DNA of 64,000 nt from Verrucomicrobiales bacterium (GCA_012960505.1 DUBC01000033.1:62001-126000), one strand, 5' to 3'; positions 46,288-56,161 are shown, counted from the first letter of the stretch. Program-made: numbers and translations. The notes: generated by a model from the sequence alone, not told the origin.

Positions 46288-47955
46288 GTGTTTATGATTG
46301 GAGTTGGTCAAAATATTAACCGTAACCGCTTATCCACTTCGTGGTGGTGGATAAGTGCAGTTTTAATCTCATTGGTCCTCATTGCACCCCTTAGTGTTAT
46401 AGCTAAATCTTTAATCTCAGAGCCTGGTGAGGGGTGGGAATTAATATCAGAGTTGTTATTAGCCGATTATATCAGAGGAACATTGATCATGATCATTGGT
46501 GTTGGTGCATTGACTCTGATCTTTGGAGTTGGTTCTGCGTGGGTGGTCACTGTTTGGGAATTTCCTGGCAAAAAGTTTTTTTCTTTAACTCTTATGCTGC
46601 CAATGGCCATTCCAACTTATGTTATGGCCTATGGTTATTCGTTTATTAAATATGATGTTCGAGATCCGTTAATGATATGGATTCGAGAGCATTGGGGTCC
46701 GGAAGTGATGTCCCAATCCACGGAAATATTTAATCATTTTCTGGCTATATTGGTTCTATCTTTTGCTCTTTATCCTTATGTTTATATTGCGGCAAGGATA
46801 GGGTTTGCTGAAATCTCAGGTGCTTACATAGAGAATTCAAGGCTCTTGGGTCGTGGTCTTTTACGCAGCATGTTTAGTGTGGGGATTCCTCTGGCCCGTC
46901 CTGCAATTGTTGGGGGGCTTCTTCTGGCATTGCTTGAAGTAGTAAATGAATACGGTGCGATGACGTATTATGGGATAGAAACGCTAACTACCGGAATCTT
47001 TGTCAGTTGGACGGACTTAGGTGATAAGGATTCAGCTATAAGGTTAGCGGGTGTTGCGATGGTCGTTGTGTTTATAATTATTGTTGTTGAGCGTGCATTG
47101 AGGGGTAGGGCTAAATATCATGCGCATAGGGCTTCATACGGTAATTTGTCGGGGCCAACCAAGACAGCCATCGGTTCCTTCATTGCTTTTACATTGTGTG
47201 CAATTCTTTTACTTCTGTCATTTGTTATACCTTTATTAAAATTAACTCTAAATGCTTTCTATGGGTGGCGTGAGATTGATTTATGGGGTCTCGTTAGTGG
47301 CCCATTAAGTGATAGTCTTTTGATTTCAGGAATTGCGTGCGGCGTTATTATAGTTTCGGCATTAATTGTTACCTATGCGAAGAGATTGTTTCCTAACATA
47401 TTAATGAAGTTACTTGGGAAGTTATGCATGCTTGGTTATGCTGTCCCAGGTGCAGTTGTTGCAATTTCGGTACTGATCTATTTTTCTGATATAGGGAAAT
47501 TGATAGGTACATCAAGTAATGATATTTCTTTGACCCGAATTATGTTCACGATGACACCGATCGGTCTCATCGTGGCTTATGCAGTAAGATTTATGACTCC
47601 TGCGCTGGCTCCTATAGAAGCAGGCATGGCAAGGGTTAGTTCCAGCATGGATGAGGCATCAGCATTACTTGGTCGCTCTAGCTGGGGAGGATTTTTCCGT
47701 GTGCATTTACCGCTTCTGAGATTGCCTTTGCTTGGTGCTTTGATTGTTTTATTTGTTGATGTACTTAAGGAATTACCTCTTACATTGGTTCTTCGGCCGC
47801 CTAATGTTGAAACCTTGGCTACGACCTGTTACGGATTGATTCAAAAAGAAGAAAGGATCGCTGATGGATCACTCCCGGCCTTGATTTTAATTATTGCCGG
47901 AGCGTTGGGTGTCTTGGCTTTACATGGTTTAATTCGTCGACGAACTGTATATTAA
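46288..47955 (+). CDS. fbpB: Fe3+ ABC transporter permease (FbpB type)
   Basis: This is a 555-residue inner-membrane protein with two fused permease halves of about six TM helices each. EAA-loop-type segments are visible in each half: YIENSRLLGRGLLRSMFSV in the first, MDEASALLGRSSWGGFFRV in the second. This duplicated layout is characteristic of FbpB/SfuB. The start at 46288 gives a short polar N terminus before TM1; a later start is possible but unneeded. The ATPase gene begins 8 nt after its stop. Confidence 0.93.
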   Translation: MFMIGVGQNINRNRLSTSWWWISAVLISLVLIAPLSVIAKSLISEPGEGWELISELLLADYIRGTLIMIIGVGALTLIFGVGSAWVVTVWEFPGKKFFSLTLMLPMAIPTYVMAYGYSFIKYDVRDPLMIWIREHWGPEVMSQSTEIFNHFLAILVLSFALYPYVYIAARIGFAEISGAYIENSRLLGRGLLRSMFSVGIPLARPAIVGGLLLALLEVVNEYGAMTYYGIETLTTGIFVSWTDLGDKDSAIRLAGVAMVVVFIIIVVERALRGRAKYHAHRASYGNLSGPTKTAIGSFIAFTLCAILLLLSFVIPLLKLTLNAFYGWREIDLWGLVSGPLSDSLLISGIACGVIIVSALIVTYAKRLFPNILMKLLGKLCMLGYAVPGAVVAISVLIYFSDIGKLIGTSSNDISLTRIMFTMTPIGLIVAYAVRFMTPALAPIEAGMARVSSSMDEASALLGRSSWGGFFRVHLPLLRLPLLGALIVLFVDVLKELPLTLVLRPPNVETLATTCYGLIQKEERIADGSLPALILIIAGALGVLALHGLIRRRTVY

Positions 47956-47963
47956 TAAATACT

Positions 47964-48992
47964 ATGTCGGAGTCCCTAATAGTAGAGGAAATAACTAAAG
48001 TTTTCCCGCGGACCAAGCGCCCAGCATTGGATAAAGTATCCATCTCATTAGGTGATGGTGAAATAATGGCACTGGTGGGTGAGAGCGGCAGCGGGAAAAC
48101 GACCTTGCTAAGAATCATAGCAGGGCTCGAACAGCCCGATAGTGGTAAAGTTACAATTGGTGGTGAGATAGTCTTTGGAGCTGAGTCAAAAACTTTACTG
48201 CCGGAGGAGCGGAACATTGGTTTCGTTTTCCAGGATTATGCTCTTTTCCCTCATCTGAATGTAGAGAAAAATATTTTGTATGGATTACACAAGATTGCCC
48301 GGAAAGCCGAACGTTATAAGAGGGCCGCTTATATTATTAATTTGGCTGGGCTTGAAGGGTTAGAAAAGCGATTCCCGCATGAACTTTCTGGAGGTCAGCA
48401 GCAAAGAGTTGCCCTTGCCAGAGCCTTGGCACCCAAACCTAATTTCATTTTACTTGATGAGCCTTTTAGTAATCTTGATCCCGTTCGTAAAGAGACGCTC
48501 CGTGATGAGTTAAGAACAATAGTAAAAGAAAGTGGTATTTCGGCACTTATCGTAACACATGATACGAGGGATGCTCTTGTTGTTGCGGATACACTGGCAG
48601 TTTTAAAGGAAGGTAGATTACAGCAAGTTGGTAGTCCTGAGCGCGTATACTTCCACTCTACAAATGAATATACAGCAAGTCTTTTTGGGAAAGTTAACCG
48701 AATTCCTTGCCAATTATTGGAGGGTGAGAATGCGCCTAGTGGAGTATCAGAAATTTTGGTTAGGCCAGCTGATCTTGAAATTACTAAGGATTCTTCAGGC
48801 GATGGACATATTGTTGGAAAGGTTGTTTCTTCTAACTTTAGAGGCGATTTTCATGAAGTGACTTTGGAGTGTAGTACCGGTCCCTCAGAAACTGATAGTG
48901 TTACGAATGTAACGATTTATGTGGGTCCTGAACGTAGTCTGCAACTGGGTGATACCGTGACGGTTAAACGATCGAGTCGTTCCAACTCTTAG
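47964..48992 (+). CDS. fbpC: Fe3+ ABC transporter ATP-binding protein (FbpC type)
   Basis: This is a 342-residue ATPase. Walker A is GESGSGKTT (about 38-46), the Q-loop is in FVFQDYALFPHL, the signature is LSGGQQQRVALARALA, and Walker B is FILLDEPFSNLD, followed by VTHD. The C-terminal ~100 residues form a TOBE-like domain (EILVRPADLEI, VVSSNFRGDFHEV) as in FbpC/PotA-type subunits. It powers iron uptake and closes the fbpABC operon. The 301-nt region after it contains hairpins that may end the transcript. Confidence 0.94.
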   Translation: MSESLIVEEITKVFPRTKRPALDKVSISLGDGEIMALVGESGSGKTTLLRIIAGLEQPDSGKVTIGGEIVFGAESKTLLPEERNIGFVFQDYALFPHLNVEKNILYGLHKIARKAERYKRAAYIINLAGLEGLEKRFPHELSGGQQQRVALARALAPKPNFILLDEPFSNLDPVRKETLRDELRTIVKESGISALIVTHDTRDALVVADTLAVLKEGRLQQVGSPERVYFHSTNEYTASLFGKVNRIPCQLLEGENAPSGVSEILVRPADLEITKDSSGDGHIVGKVVSSNFRGDFHEVTLECSTGPSETDSVTNVTIYVGPERSLQLGDTVTVKRSSRSNS

Positions 48993-49293
48993 TAGAGATT
49001 TTCATTATTTATCTGAACAAGATAAAATCGCATTATTTTTTAACAAGATGCCGTTAGTTCGAAGCTTAGATTTATTGTTCAATTAGAACAGTACCACATA
49101 AGATTTTCTCAAAGGGAAATGGGAATTTTCTATAAGGTATCAAACATGAACCCGGCAGTCTAAAGTAGCGGTTATTCTTCGGGTTCCTGGGAAAACGGTT
49201 ATTATTATATAGTGTAAAATAATCGTTCCCCCTTTTTAATTTCATGGGGTCACTTGATTATTTTTGTGCTCATCGGAAATAGATTTATAACAC
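48993..49293. other. Intergenic region with two inverted repeats, no gene seen
   Basis: This is 301 nt between fbpC and the convergent protease gene, with no convincing ORF. Two hairpins are visible. GAACCCG (49148-49154) pairs with CGGGTTC (49180-49186) around a 25-nt loop. AACGGTTATT (49194-49203) pairs with AATAATCGTT (49218-49227) with one G-U and a 14-nt loop, followed on the + strand by CCCCCTTTTT. The second may be a terminator for the iron operon, although it lies about 200 nt after the stop. A small RNA cannot be excluded. Confidence 0.4.
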
Positions 49294-51516
49294 CTATAAT
49301 CTATTATATAGTTCTTGAATTCGTTGGAGATGGATCCCTTCGGGCTTAGTGTTGAGCAACCATTCCAGATCTGATTTTGCATTTTGTTCCTGCTTATTTT
49401 GTATATTTAATATTGCTCTACTTAATCGTTCTTGGGGGTCATTTGGATCAATTTCAATTAGCAAATTTACATAATTTAAAGCATCCTCGTATTCTTTATT
49501 ATCTATTGTAATTCTTTTGAGGTTGTAAATCATTCGTTTAACAATAGATAAGCTGTCAGCGGGGTCGTATTCGCTTGCCTTCCCAGTTCCTAGTTGATCT
49601 TTTACGATCTGATCAGCTTCTTCAACGCTGATATGTTTTCCGTTATTAAATGGATCAATGATTTTTCGTTTTCCTTGTTCTTTGTAAAAAACTACGAAAT
49701 GGCCAGGAAGGCCAAGCCCATTTAGTTCCACATTAATTCTTGAAGCTAGTTCTATAAAAATCACGGAAAGCGTTATGGGAATTCCTTCTCTGTCGTCAAT
49801 GACTTCGTTAAGGTAACTATTTGATCGGTTATAGTAATCTGTTCTGCTCCCATGGTAACCGTTATCTTCGAAGAGATATTTGCTAATGGCGTTAACTTTC
49901 TTCTCGTTGCTATCTGCTGGATTGATGAGTGCCTTAAGGTCTGTCGCCATACGATTGATTTCACTATGATAGGTTTCAATGTCGAGTTCTTGATTATCAT
50001 GTTGAGCAATCAGGAGAGCGCAGAGCGTAAGGTCTGATTTGATTCCTTTATCCACTTCATCAATTAGTTTTTTTGTAATGTGCTCACGATGCATCTGGTC
50101 GTGGATTCTCTTTAATGCAGCGGCTGTTTTTTTGAGTTCTTTTATTTTGTTTTTCAGTAGGGATTTACTGGCACTCACATTACTTTTTAATTGTGTTATT
50201 GCGTCACCATTTGTTGGATTTTGTATTAACAGATCAATTTTCTGGGTTAATTCTTTAATTGTTCCGCTTGGCGTTATCTTAGGTGAAAGTTTTTTACCAA
50301 GTTCGAAATGTTTAAATTCTGCCTCGGTTGTACGAAATTTTGCTAACCCTACTTTTCCTCCACGCAATACTGTGTCGTTTAATTCACAAATCTTTTCTCC
50401 ATTCAAGTAACCAATTATTTTTTTCTCCTCGACCCTGATTCTGATTCTATTCCATTCCTCAGAACGGTATGATTGGCTCGATACTTGATCTAATATCGAC
50501 CAAGATAAAACGCCGGGGCCCTCAAAACGTGTTAAGCGAATGTTCCCTTCGCTAGGATAGAAGCCATAGTGTTTGTCTTTTCCATCTGATTCAAATATTA
50601 GACCAGCTGCGCCGCTTTGGTCATTTAGTTTAACTTCGACTTTTACTTCATAAGGAATTTCTGGAATCTCCTTTTGAAAAATACAAAGTGATCTCCCGCC
50701 GAATCCATTCCCAGGCTTTGTTACCAAAATTTTTCCTGCACGTTGTTTCCAATTAGCACCCATGACTGGTTCCCAAATTGCTGGATTTAACTGACCTATT
50801 GTCAGCCAATTTTTCATGGCTATCTTATTTGGTTTTTCAAGGAGTCGCATGAGATCTTGAACAGGAATGGCAAACCCAAGATTTTCGGTAATTGCCGACT
50901 TCATATTTAAAATTCCATGAACATTTCCCTTCGAGTCCATCAGTGGCCCGCCGCTATTGCCCGGTTCAATTGGAATCGCAATTTGGATTAAGGATGAGTC
51001 TTCAATTTCTCTTAGCCCAGATATGATGCCGCTAACTACACTAAATTCTAGTCCTTGCGGATTGCCCATAGCGATAACTTTGGCTCCTTGCTTGGCGGTG
51101 TTCGCTTTGGCAAGGTCTAATGCAATTAAATCCTTTTTTTCTATTTTAAGAATTGCCAGATCAAGTTTTCGATCCCAAGCAAAAATTTCATTAACTTCAT
51201 ATTCTTTACCATCTGCGAATCGGACGGTTATTGGTCTGGATTCACCAATGACATGCGCACACGTGGCAATTAATCCATCCTCTGAAATGACAAATCCTGT
51301 TCCTGTACCTGAAATTTTTCCATCCCTTCCTTCCTGAGTAATAACAACGATGGATGGACGTTTGTCTTTTGCTAATAATTCTGCTGTTTTATCTTCGGCA
51401 TTTATTGCAGGCAATTCATTGAGGCCGAAAGGGTCCTTAACTTCATTCTGTGCAATGCAAATTAACGGAAATGTTAGAAATAGTATAACAATGACATGCT
51501 CCAAACATCTAACCAT
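49294..51516 (-). CDS. Four-module secreted protein: trypsin-like protease, laminin-G-like, SirB1-type and TPR
   Basis: This is a 740-residue exported protein with a signal peptide (about 1-22). Residues about 45-230 are an S1C/DegP-type serine protease with His88 (ATCAHVIG), Asp119 (RKLDLAIL) and Ser188 (EPGNSGGPL). Residues about 250-410 form a laminin-G-like/3-keto-disaccharide-hydrolase-type domain (KVEVKLNDQSGAAGLIFES). A helical stretch (about 415-530) leads to a SirB1 transglutaminase-like domain (about 540-670; DREGIPITLSVIFIELASRI and GLPGHFVVFY), then a TPR end (about 675-740). No PDZ domain is present. In SirB1-like domains the usual Cys is absent here, so this module is probably non-catalytic. 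Function of the combination is unknown. Confidence 0.86.
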   Translation of the reverse strand: MVRCLEHVIVILFLTFPLICIAQNEVKDPFGLNELPAINAEDKTAELLAKDKRPSIVVITQEGRDGKISGTGTGFVISEDGLIATCAHVIGESRPITVRFADGKEYEVNEIFAWDRKLDLAILKIEKKDLIALDLAKANTAKQGAKVIAMGNPQGLEFSVVSGIISGLREIEDSSLIQIAIPIEPGNSGGPLMDSKGNVHGILNMKSAITENLGFAIPVQDLMRLLEKPNKIAMKNWLTIGQLNPAIWEPVMGANWKQRAGKILVTKPGNGFGGRSLCIFQKEIPEIPYEVKVEVKLNDQSGAAGLIFESDGKDKHYGFYPSEGNIRLTRFEGPGVLSWSILDQVSSQSYRSEEWNRIRIRVEEKKIIGYLNGEKICELNDTVLRGGKVGLAKFRTTEAEFKHFELGKKLSPKITPSGTIKELTQKIDLLIQNPTNGDAITQLKSNVSASKSLLKNKIKELKKTAAALKRIHDQMHREHITKKLIDEVDKGIKSDLTLCALLIAQHDNQELDIETYHSEINRMATDLKALINPADSNEKKVNAISKYLFEDNGYHGSRTDYYNRSNSYLNEVIDDREGIPITLSVIFIELASRINVELNGLGLPGHFVVFYKEQGKRKIIDPFNNGKHISVEEADQIVKDQLGTGKASEYDPADSLSIVKRMIYNLKRITIDNKEYEDALNYVNLLIEIDPNDPQERLSRAILNIQNKQEQNAKSDLEWLLNTKPEGIHLQRIQELYNRL

Positions 51517-51575
51517 ACATGATTCTAGACCAAGGAGCCGTTAAGTGCTAGCACAGACAGCAAGTAGCTAATATT

Positions 51576-52631
51576 TTATAATCTTGAGGCCGCTTCTAAG
51601 ATTAGTTCTTCAGTAATTTTCCAGTCAATGCATTTGTCAGTGATGGATTGGCCATAAGTTAATGAATCTACTGGTTGAGGGAACTTTTGGCTGCCACTGA
51701 CAATATTAGATTCCAACATTGCTCCGATGATATTGTTGTCTCCATTAGTTCGTTGAGTAATAATGTTTCTGAATACATCGGGTTGGTTCTCATGATTTCC
51801 CCCTGAATTGTCATGACTCGCATCGATCATTATTGCTGGCTGAAGTCCCTTTTCTTCTAACTGCTTCGCAACAGTTTTGACATGTTCCGCTTGATAATTT
51901 GGCCCGTTTTCTCCTCCGCGGAGTATTATGTGGCAGTGTGGATTTCCATTTGTGGAAACAGCAGATGCGATTCCTTCTTGGCTGATGCCAAGAAATGTTT
52001 GGGGACTCGTTGCAGCTTTTATTGCATTTACTGCAGGTAAAATGGATCCATTGGTGGCATTCTTAAATCCAAGAGGCATAGATAAACCTGACGCCATTTG
52101 TCTGTGCGTTTGAGATTCTGTGGTGCGCGCACCAATCGCTGACCAACAAATCAAATCGGCAATGTATTGAGGCGTTATCGGATCAAGAAGTTCAGTAGCG
52201 GTAGGTACTCCACAATCAATTACTTTGCTAAGAAATGAACGAGCAATCCGCAATCCTTCCGGAATGTTATCGGTGCCATCTAGTTCGGGATCCATTATTA
52301 AACCTTTCCAACCAACCGTGGTCCTAGGTTTTTCAAAATAAACCCTCATCACTAAAAGTAGTTTATCTGAAACTTTATCAGCCAAACTAGAGAGTCTGTC
52401 TGCATATTCTTTTCCGGATTCGAGGCAATGAATTGAACAGGGTCCAAGAATAACTAGTAATTTTGGGTCTTTCCCAAAGATTATTTCTTTTATCTGTTCT
52501 CTTGATTTTGCAACGAATTGGGCCTGTTCCTCTGTCCTTCGAATTTCATGGCATAGTAACGCTGGTGCTGGTAGAGGAACGTTGGAGTTTACGTTTAGAT
52601 CTGAAACTCGAGAAACAGAAGAGGATTTCAT
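51576..52631 (-). CDS. 3-deoxy-7-phosphoheptulonate (DAHP) synthase, class I
   Basis: This is a 351-residue enzyme that condenses phosphoenolpyruvate and erythrose 4-phosphate in the first step of aromatic amino acid synthesis. Family segments include LVILGPCSIH, MRVYFEKPRTTVGWKG, LSMPLGFKNATNG, HCHIILRGG, and IMIDASHDNSGG. It is of the AroF/G/H type. The ATG at 52629-52631 is chosen because the longer ORF adds 11 unconserved residues. It lies 55 nt downstream of the RodZ-like gene. Feedback specificity (Phe, Tyr or Trp) is not assigned. Confidence 0.95.
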   Translation of the reverse strand: MKSSSVSRVSDLNVNSNVPLPAPALLCHEIRRTEEQAQFVAKSREQIKEIIFGKDPKLLVILGPCSIHCLESGKEYADRLSSLADKVSDKLLLVMRVYFEKPRTTVGWKGLIMDPELDGTDNIPEGLRIARSFLSKVIDCGVPTATELLDPITPQYIADLICWSAIGARTTESQTHRQMASGLSMPLGFKNATNGSILPAVNAIKAATSPQTFLGISQEGIASAVSTNGNPHCHIILRGGENGPNYQAEHVKTVAKQLEEKGLQPAIMIDASHDNSGGNHENQPDVFRNIITQRTNGDNNIIGAMLESNIVSGSQKFPQPVDSLTYGQSITDKCIDWKITEELILEAASRL

Positions 52632-52686
52632 AGAGATAGATTTTGACCTTAGATATTTAAACAAATGTCAATTAATTGACGGTAGG

Positions 52687-53346
52687 TCATTCAAAGGAGG
52701 AAGAAGCGACCGGTTGTCTGGTCGTTGTGTTCTTTTCAACAGGAATGGCTTTAGGTGCCGATTCCGTTTTTTTTGTTTCTCCCTTATTCTTTGGAGAGGA
52801 GTCAGTTGATTTCGAAGAATCTTGAGGGGCTTGTTGCTTGTTTTCTAGATTTTTGATTTCAGCAAAAGATTTTTCATCTGAAGCGTTTTTTGAAGCGAAT
52901 TTTGCAGGTGCATAGAGCTCAGGATCAACTTTGTTAGTGCCTTGACCATTATCGGCATTAATAAAAATAATTAAAGGAATACCAATAAGTAGTAGAGTCA
53001 GTGCAGCGGCCAGACTCATAGGCGATGATGTTTCTATTTTTTCTTCTTCTAGTCTATCGAAATCTTTGTTGGCTGCTGCACCATTGAGATAAATTGCTTT
53101 CTGATCATGAGGCGGCAAGAGATCCTCTATTTCATGGATATACTTCTTGGAATCTATTTTTAAACAATTGCAATAAAGTTTAATGAAGCTCTTTGCATAG
53201 ACATTATTTGGAAACAACGAATAATCATTGTGTTCCATTTGTTTAATGGTCTTGGCTGGGATTCGTGTAAGTATAGTCATATCCTCGATCGTGAGATCGA
53301 GACATTCACGAGCTTTGGTCAGTCTGCTGCCGACACTGGTTTTCAT
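52687..53346 (-). CDS. RodZ-like helix-turn-helix membrane protein
   Basis: This is a 219-residue protein. The N-terminal HTH domain (about 1-70; GSRLTKARECLDLTIEDMTI and IPAKTIKQMEHNDY) is of the RodZ/HTH_25 type. A single TM helix (about 115-135, SLAAALTLLLIGIPLIIFI) follows. The C-terminal ~85 residues are a polar, Lys/Ser/Pro-rich tail without the usual RodZ periplasmic beta domain (DUF4115). It may link MreB to the envelope as in RodZ, but the short tail makes this tentative. It lies 82 nt downstream of ftsK. Confidence 0.82.
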   Translation of the reverse strand: MKTSVGSRLTKARECLDLTIEDMTILTRIPAKTIKQMEHNDYSLFPNNVYAKSFIKLYCNCLKIDSKKYIHEIEDLLPPHDQKAIYLNGAAANKDFDRLEEEKIETSSPMSLAAALTLLLIGIPLIIFINADNGQGTNKVDPELYAPAKFASKNASDEKSFAEIKNLENKQQAPQDSSKSTDSSPKNKGETKKTESAPKAIPVEKNTTTRQPVASSSFE

Positions 53347-53428
53347 GGTTCCTTACACCTGAAGACATTGAATGCCACATCATTGTGGGGGGGGATTAAT
53401 AATCTTCGGGAAGATGATTCTAGACGAT

Positions 53429-56161
53429 CTAATTTGCCAAATCGACTAAAATCTCTCTTGGCTTAGCTCCATCACCTGGGCCTATAATGCCCCGCATTTC
53501 CAGAATATCCATCATTCTTGCCGCGCGAGTATATCCGAGACGAAGTCGTCTCTGTAATAAGGAGGTTGACGCTCGACGTTCAACTTGAATGACTTCTAGA
53601 CATTTTTCGATAATCTCCTCGTCTTCCTCGGAGACTTCATCATCTTCCTCGGATTTGCCGTTCATACTGTCTTCAATTTCCTGTGCGAATATGGGGCTAG
53701 CTTGCTCAGAACAGAAATCGACGATTGAAACACACTCTTTATCTGTGATGAGTGCACCTTGGGCTCTTTGTAGTTGGGCGCTTCCTGGTGGCAAGTAAAG
53801 CATATCGCCCTTACCGACAAGTTTTTCTGCGCCTTTATTATCCAAAATGACACGACTATCTAGGGAAGATGATACCTGGAATGCTATTCTTGACGGAATG
53901 TTCGCTTTGATTATTCCAGTCACAATATCTGCTCGCGGAGTTTGCGTCGCTATTATTAGATGAATTCCAGCAGCTCTTGCTTTTTGCGCAATTCTTGCAA
54001 TTGCTTGCTCAACATCCGCCGGAGCGGTTTGCATTAAGTCAGCCAGCTCGTCGATAATTACCACAATGTAGGGAAGTCTTTCAGGTATTTTTTCCTCATC
54101 AGCACTATCAACAGAATCTACGATTTCCTTGTTCCTTAGATGCTCTTCTTTACTGACTCCTGCGGTATTTGTTGAATGATCGCCAAGTATGTCCTCACTG
54201 TGTGTTTGAGGCTTTGAATCTTCACTGTCCACTTCGTTCCATTCTCCATCTTTTTCTCCTTCTTCGTATTCAACTTCAACTTCAACCTCTTCATATTCAT
54301 ATTCCCATTCTCCATCTTCTTCTGAATCCGCATCCTTCGTCGGTTCTTTATTCGGATCAAAGTCCAATTTAGATTGACCGTTAGTATCAAAGAACTTGTC
54401 CTGATCACTTTCTGGCCCATCATTTTGCTCTCTATTATTGAAAGCGTCAAAGCTGCGTAGGTTAAGCTTAGCGAATAACTGATAGCGCCGTTCCATTTCA
54501 TTAACAACCCAGCGCAATGCGAGTAACACCTTTTTTGAATCGGTCACTACCGGAACGATTTGATGTGGCAAATCATTATAGACCTGCATTTCAACCACCT
54601 TAGGGTCAATCATTATGAATCTAAGTTCATCAGGAGTAAACCTATAGAGCATGCTCGCTATGATTCCGTTAATACAAACAGATTTTCCAGCACCAGTGGC
54701 TCCTGCTACTAGGAGGTGCGGCATTTTTGCAAGGTCGGCTATGACGGTTTTTCCGTAAACATCTTTGCCTAACGCTATTGGAATTTTATGTTGAGGGTCT
54801 GTGAATTCTGAATCTTCAAAAAGTTCCCTCAAGCCAACCGTAACTTTCTCATTATTTGCTATTTCTATGCCCACAGTGTCTCTTCCTGGGATAGGGGCAA
54901 GAATATTGATTCTTTCGGCTTTCGTGGCTCGTGCGATATCTGCTTCAAGCGCTGTAATTCTATTTACTCTTAGTCCTTTGTTTGGATAGATCTCATAGCG
55001 TGTAACTGTCGGTCCTCGAGTAATGTCTCCTGCGCTCACATTGACATTAAAATTATCTAATGTTTCGATTATTGTTTTTTGGGTCTGAATTAAAAGATTC
55101 TTATCAGTAGGTTTTCGTTCTGATTGACTTTCATAATTGAGTAGATCTATATCGGGGAGCTTATATCCAGGGAACTCGACCTCTTTTGGCGCAGAAAATT
55201 CTGATCCGTTAACACGATTCACTGCTGATTTGTTTGCGGCTAGGACTTCCGCTATCGAAGGTTTGCGTTCTTTAGCTTCTTCTGCAAACCTTACGGAGGC
55301 ATCATATATTTTCGGCTCAGCTATTACTATTTCTTCTGCAGTTTCTAAATTTGCATCTTCTGCCGGTAAGGTATTATCCAAAGAGTCTTCTTGAAGCGGT
55401 GGATCTACTTTCGTCTCTTTTTTAGTGATCTCTTTTGATTGTTCCTTTTGATTTAACTGGATTGTTTTACCTATCTTTTTTTCTATTCGTCGTTGTTCTT
55501 TTTCAAGTTTCTTTTTCTGAATCAAGAGCCGATCATTTTCATTGGCCTTGGAGTAGATCCTGTGTTCACGCCACTTTTTCAAAGATTTATATGAGGCGAT
55601 GAAGGCTTGTAATATTTGACCGGGATAAACCCTTGTTATTAATAATGCTGCAGCACAGTAGGCTGTTGACATTATTAAAAAGGAACCAACAGCTCCGGTC
55701 ATGTCCTTCATATTCTTTCCAACATATTCTCCAATGATTCCCCCAGTTCCTGAAATGTGAAAGGAGCCTGATTGAAGGAACCATTTTTGGTAATGCATGA
55801 GGCAGCATCCTGACACTAAGAGTATACCAAATCCGATCAGTCCCATTTTGGATATTTGCACCTTTTTGATCAATCTCGCAGCTCCAAACCAAATCATGAT
55901 TGCTGGTATCAGATAGCTAGTTACACCAATTGTATAAAATGACATTCCTGCCCAAGTTGCGCCTGGAGGTCCCAAGAAGTTGATTGCTGGTCTTCTTGGA
56001 TTGACCGTATGGCTAAAAGGAACCCATGCGGGCAAATCATCTATAGAAAATGAGATGAGTGACAAAATATAAAGAAAACCAAACCCTATTAGGCCGAGGC
56101 TTAATAAGTGAGAATTTGAAAGTTCAAATTCCTTGCGACGTTTACGTTTGATATTTGCCAT
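53429..56161 (-). CDS. ftsK: DNA translocase FtsK/SpoIIIE with large acidic insertion
   Basis: This is a 910-residue protein that pumps DNA during chromosome segregation at division. The N-terminal ~180 residues carry four TM helices. A charged linker with coiled-coil character covers about 200-300. The motor has Walker A GATGAGKS (487-494) and Walker B VVIIDELADLM (about 700-710). The C-terminal winged-helix gamma domain follows (STSLLQRRLRLGYTRAARMMD). Residues about 577-695, between the two Walker motifs, form an insertion of more than 100 residues dominated by Glu/Asp (for example EYEYEEVEVEVEYEEGEKDG). Related FtsK proteins have a loop of only about 40 residues at this position. The start is standard. 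Confidence 0.95.
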   Translation of the reverse strand: MANIKRKRRKEFELSNSHLLSLGLIGFGFLYILSLISFSIDDLPAWVPFSHTVNPRRPAINFLGPPGATWAGMSFYTIGVTSYLIPAIMIWFGAARLIKKVQISKMGLIGFGILLVSGCCLMHYQKWFLQSGSFHISGTGGIIGEYVGKNMKDMTGAVGSFLIMSTAYCAAALLITRVYPGQILQAFIASYKSLKKWREHRIYSKANENDRLLIQKKKLEKEQRRIEKKIGKTIQLNQKEQSKEITKKETKVDPPLQEDSLDNTLPAEDANLETAEEIVIAEPKIYDASVRFAEEAKERKPSIAEVLAANKSAVNRVNGSEFSAPKEVEFPGYKLPDIDLLNYESQSERKPTDKNLLIQTQKTIIETLDNFNVNVSAGDITRGPTVTRYEIYPNKGLRVNRITALEADIARATKAERINILAPIPGRDTVGIEIANNEKVTVGLRELFEDSEFTDPQHKIPIALGKDVYGKTVIADLAKMPHLLVAGATGAGKSVCINGIIASMLYRFTPDELRFIMIDPKVVEMQVYNDLPHQIVPVVTDSKKVLLALRWVVNEMERRYQLFAKLNLRSFDAFNNREQNDGPESDQDKFFDTNGQSKLDFDPNKEPTKDADSEEDGEWEYEYEEVEVEVEYEEGEKDGEWNEVDSEDSKPQTHSEDILGDHSTNTAGVSKEEHLRNKEIVDSVDSADEEKIPERLPYIVVIIDELADLMQTAPADVEQAIARIAQKARAAGIHLIIATQTPRADIVTGIIKANIPSRIAFQVSSSLDSRVILDNKGAEKLVGKGDMLYLPPGSAQLQRAQGALITDKECVSIVDFCSEQASPIFAQEIEDSMNGKSEEDDEVSEEDEEIIEKCLEVIQVERRASTSLLQRRLRLGYTRAARMMDILEMRGIIGPGDGAKPREILVDLAN

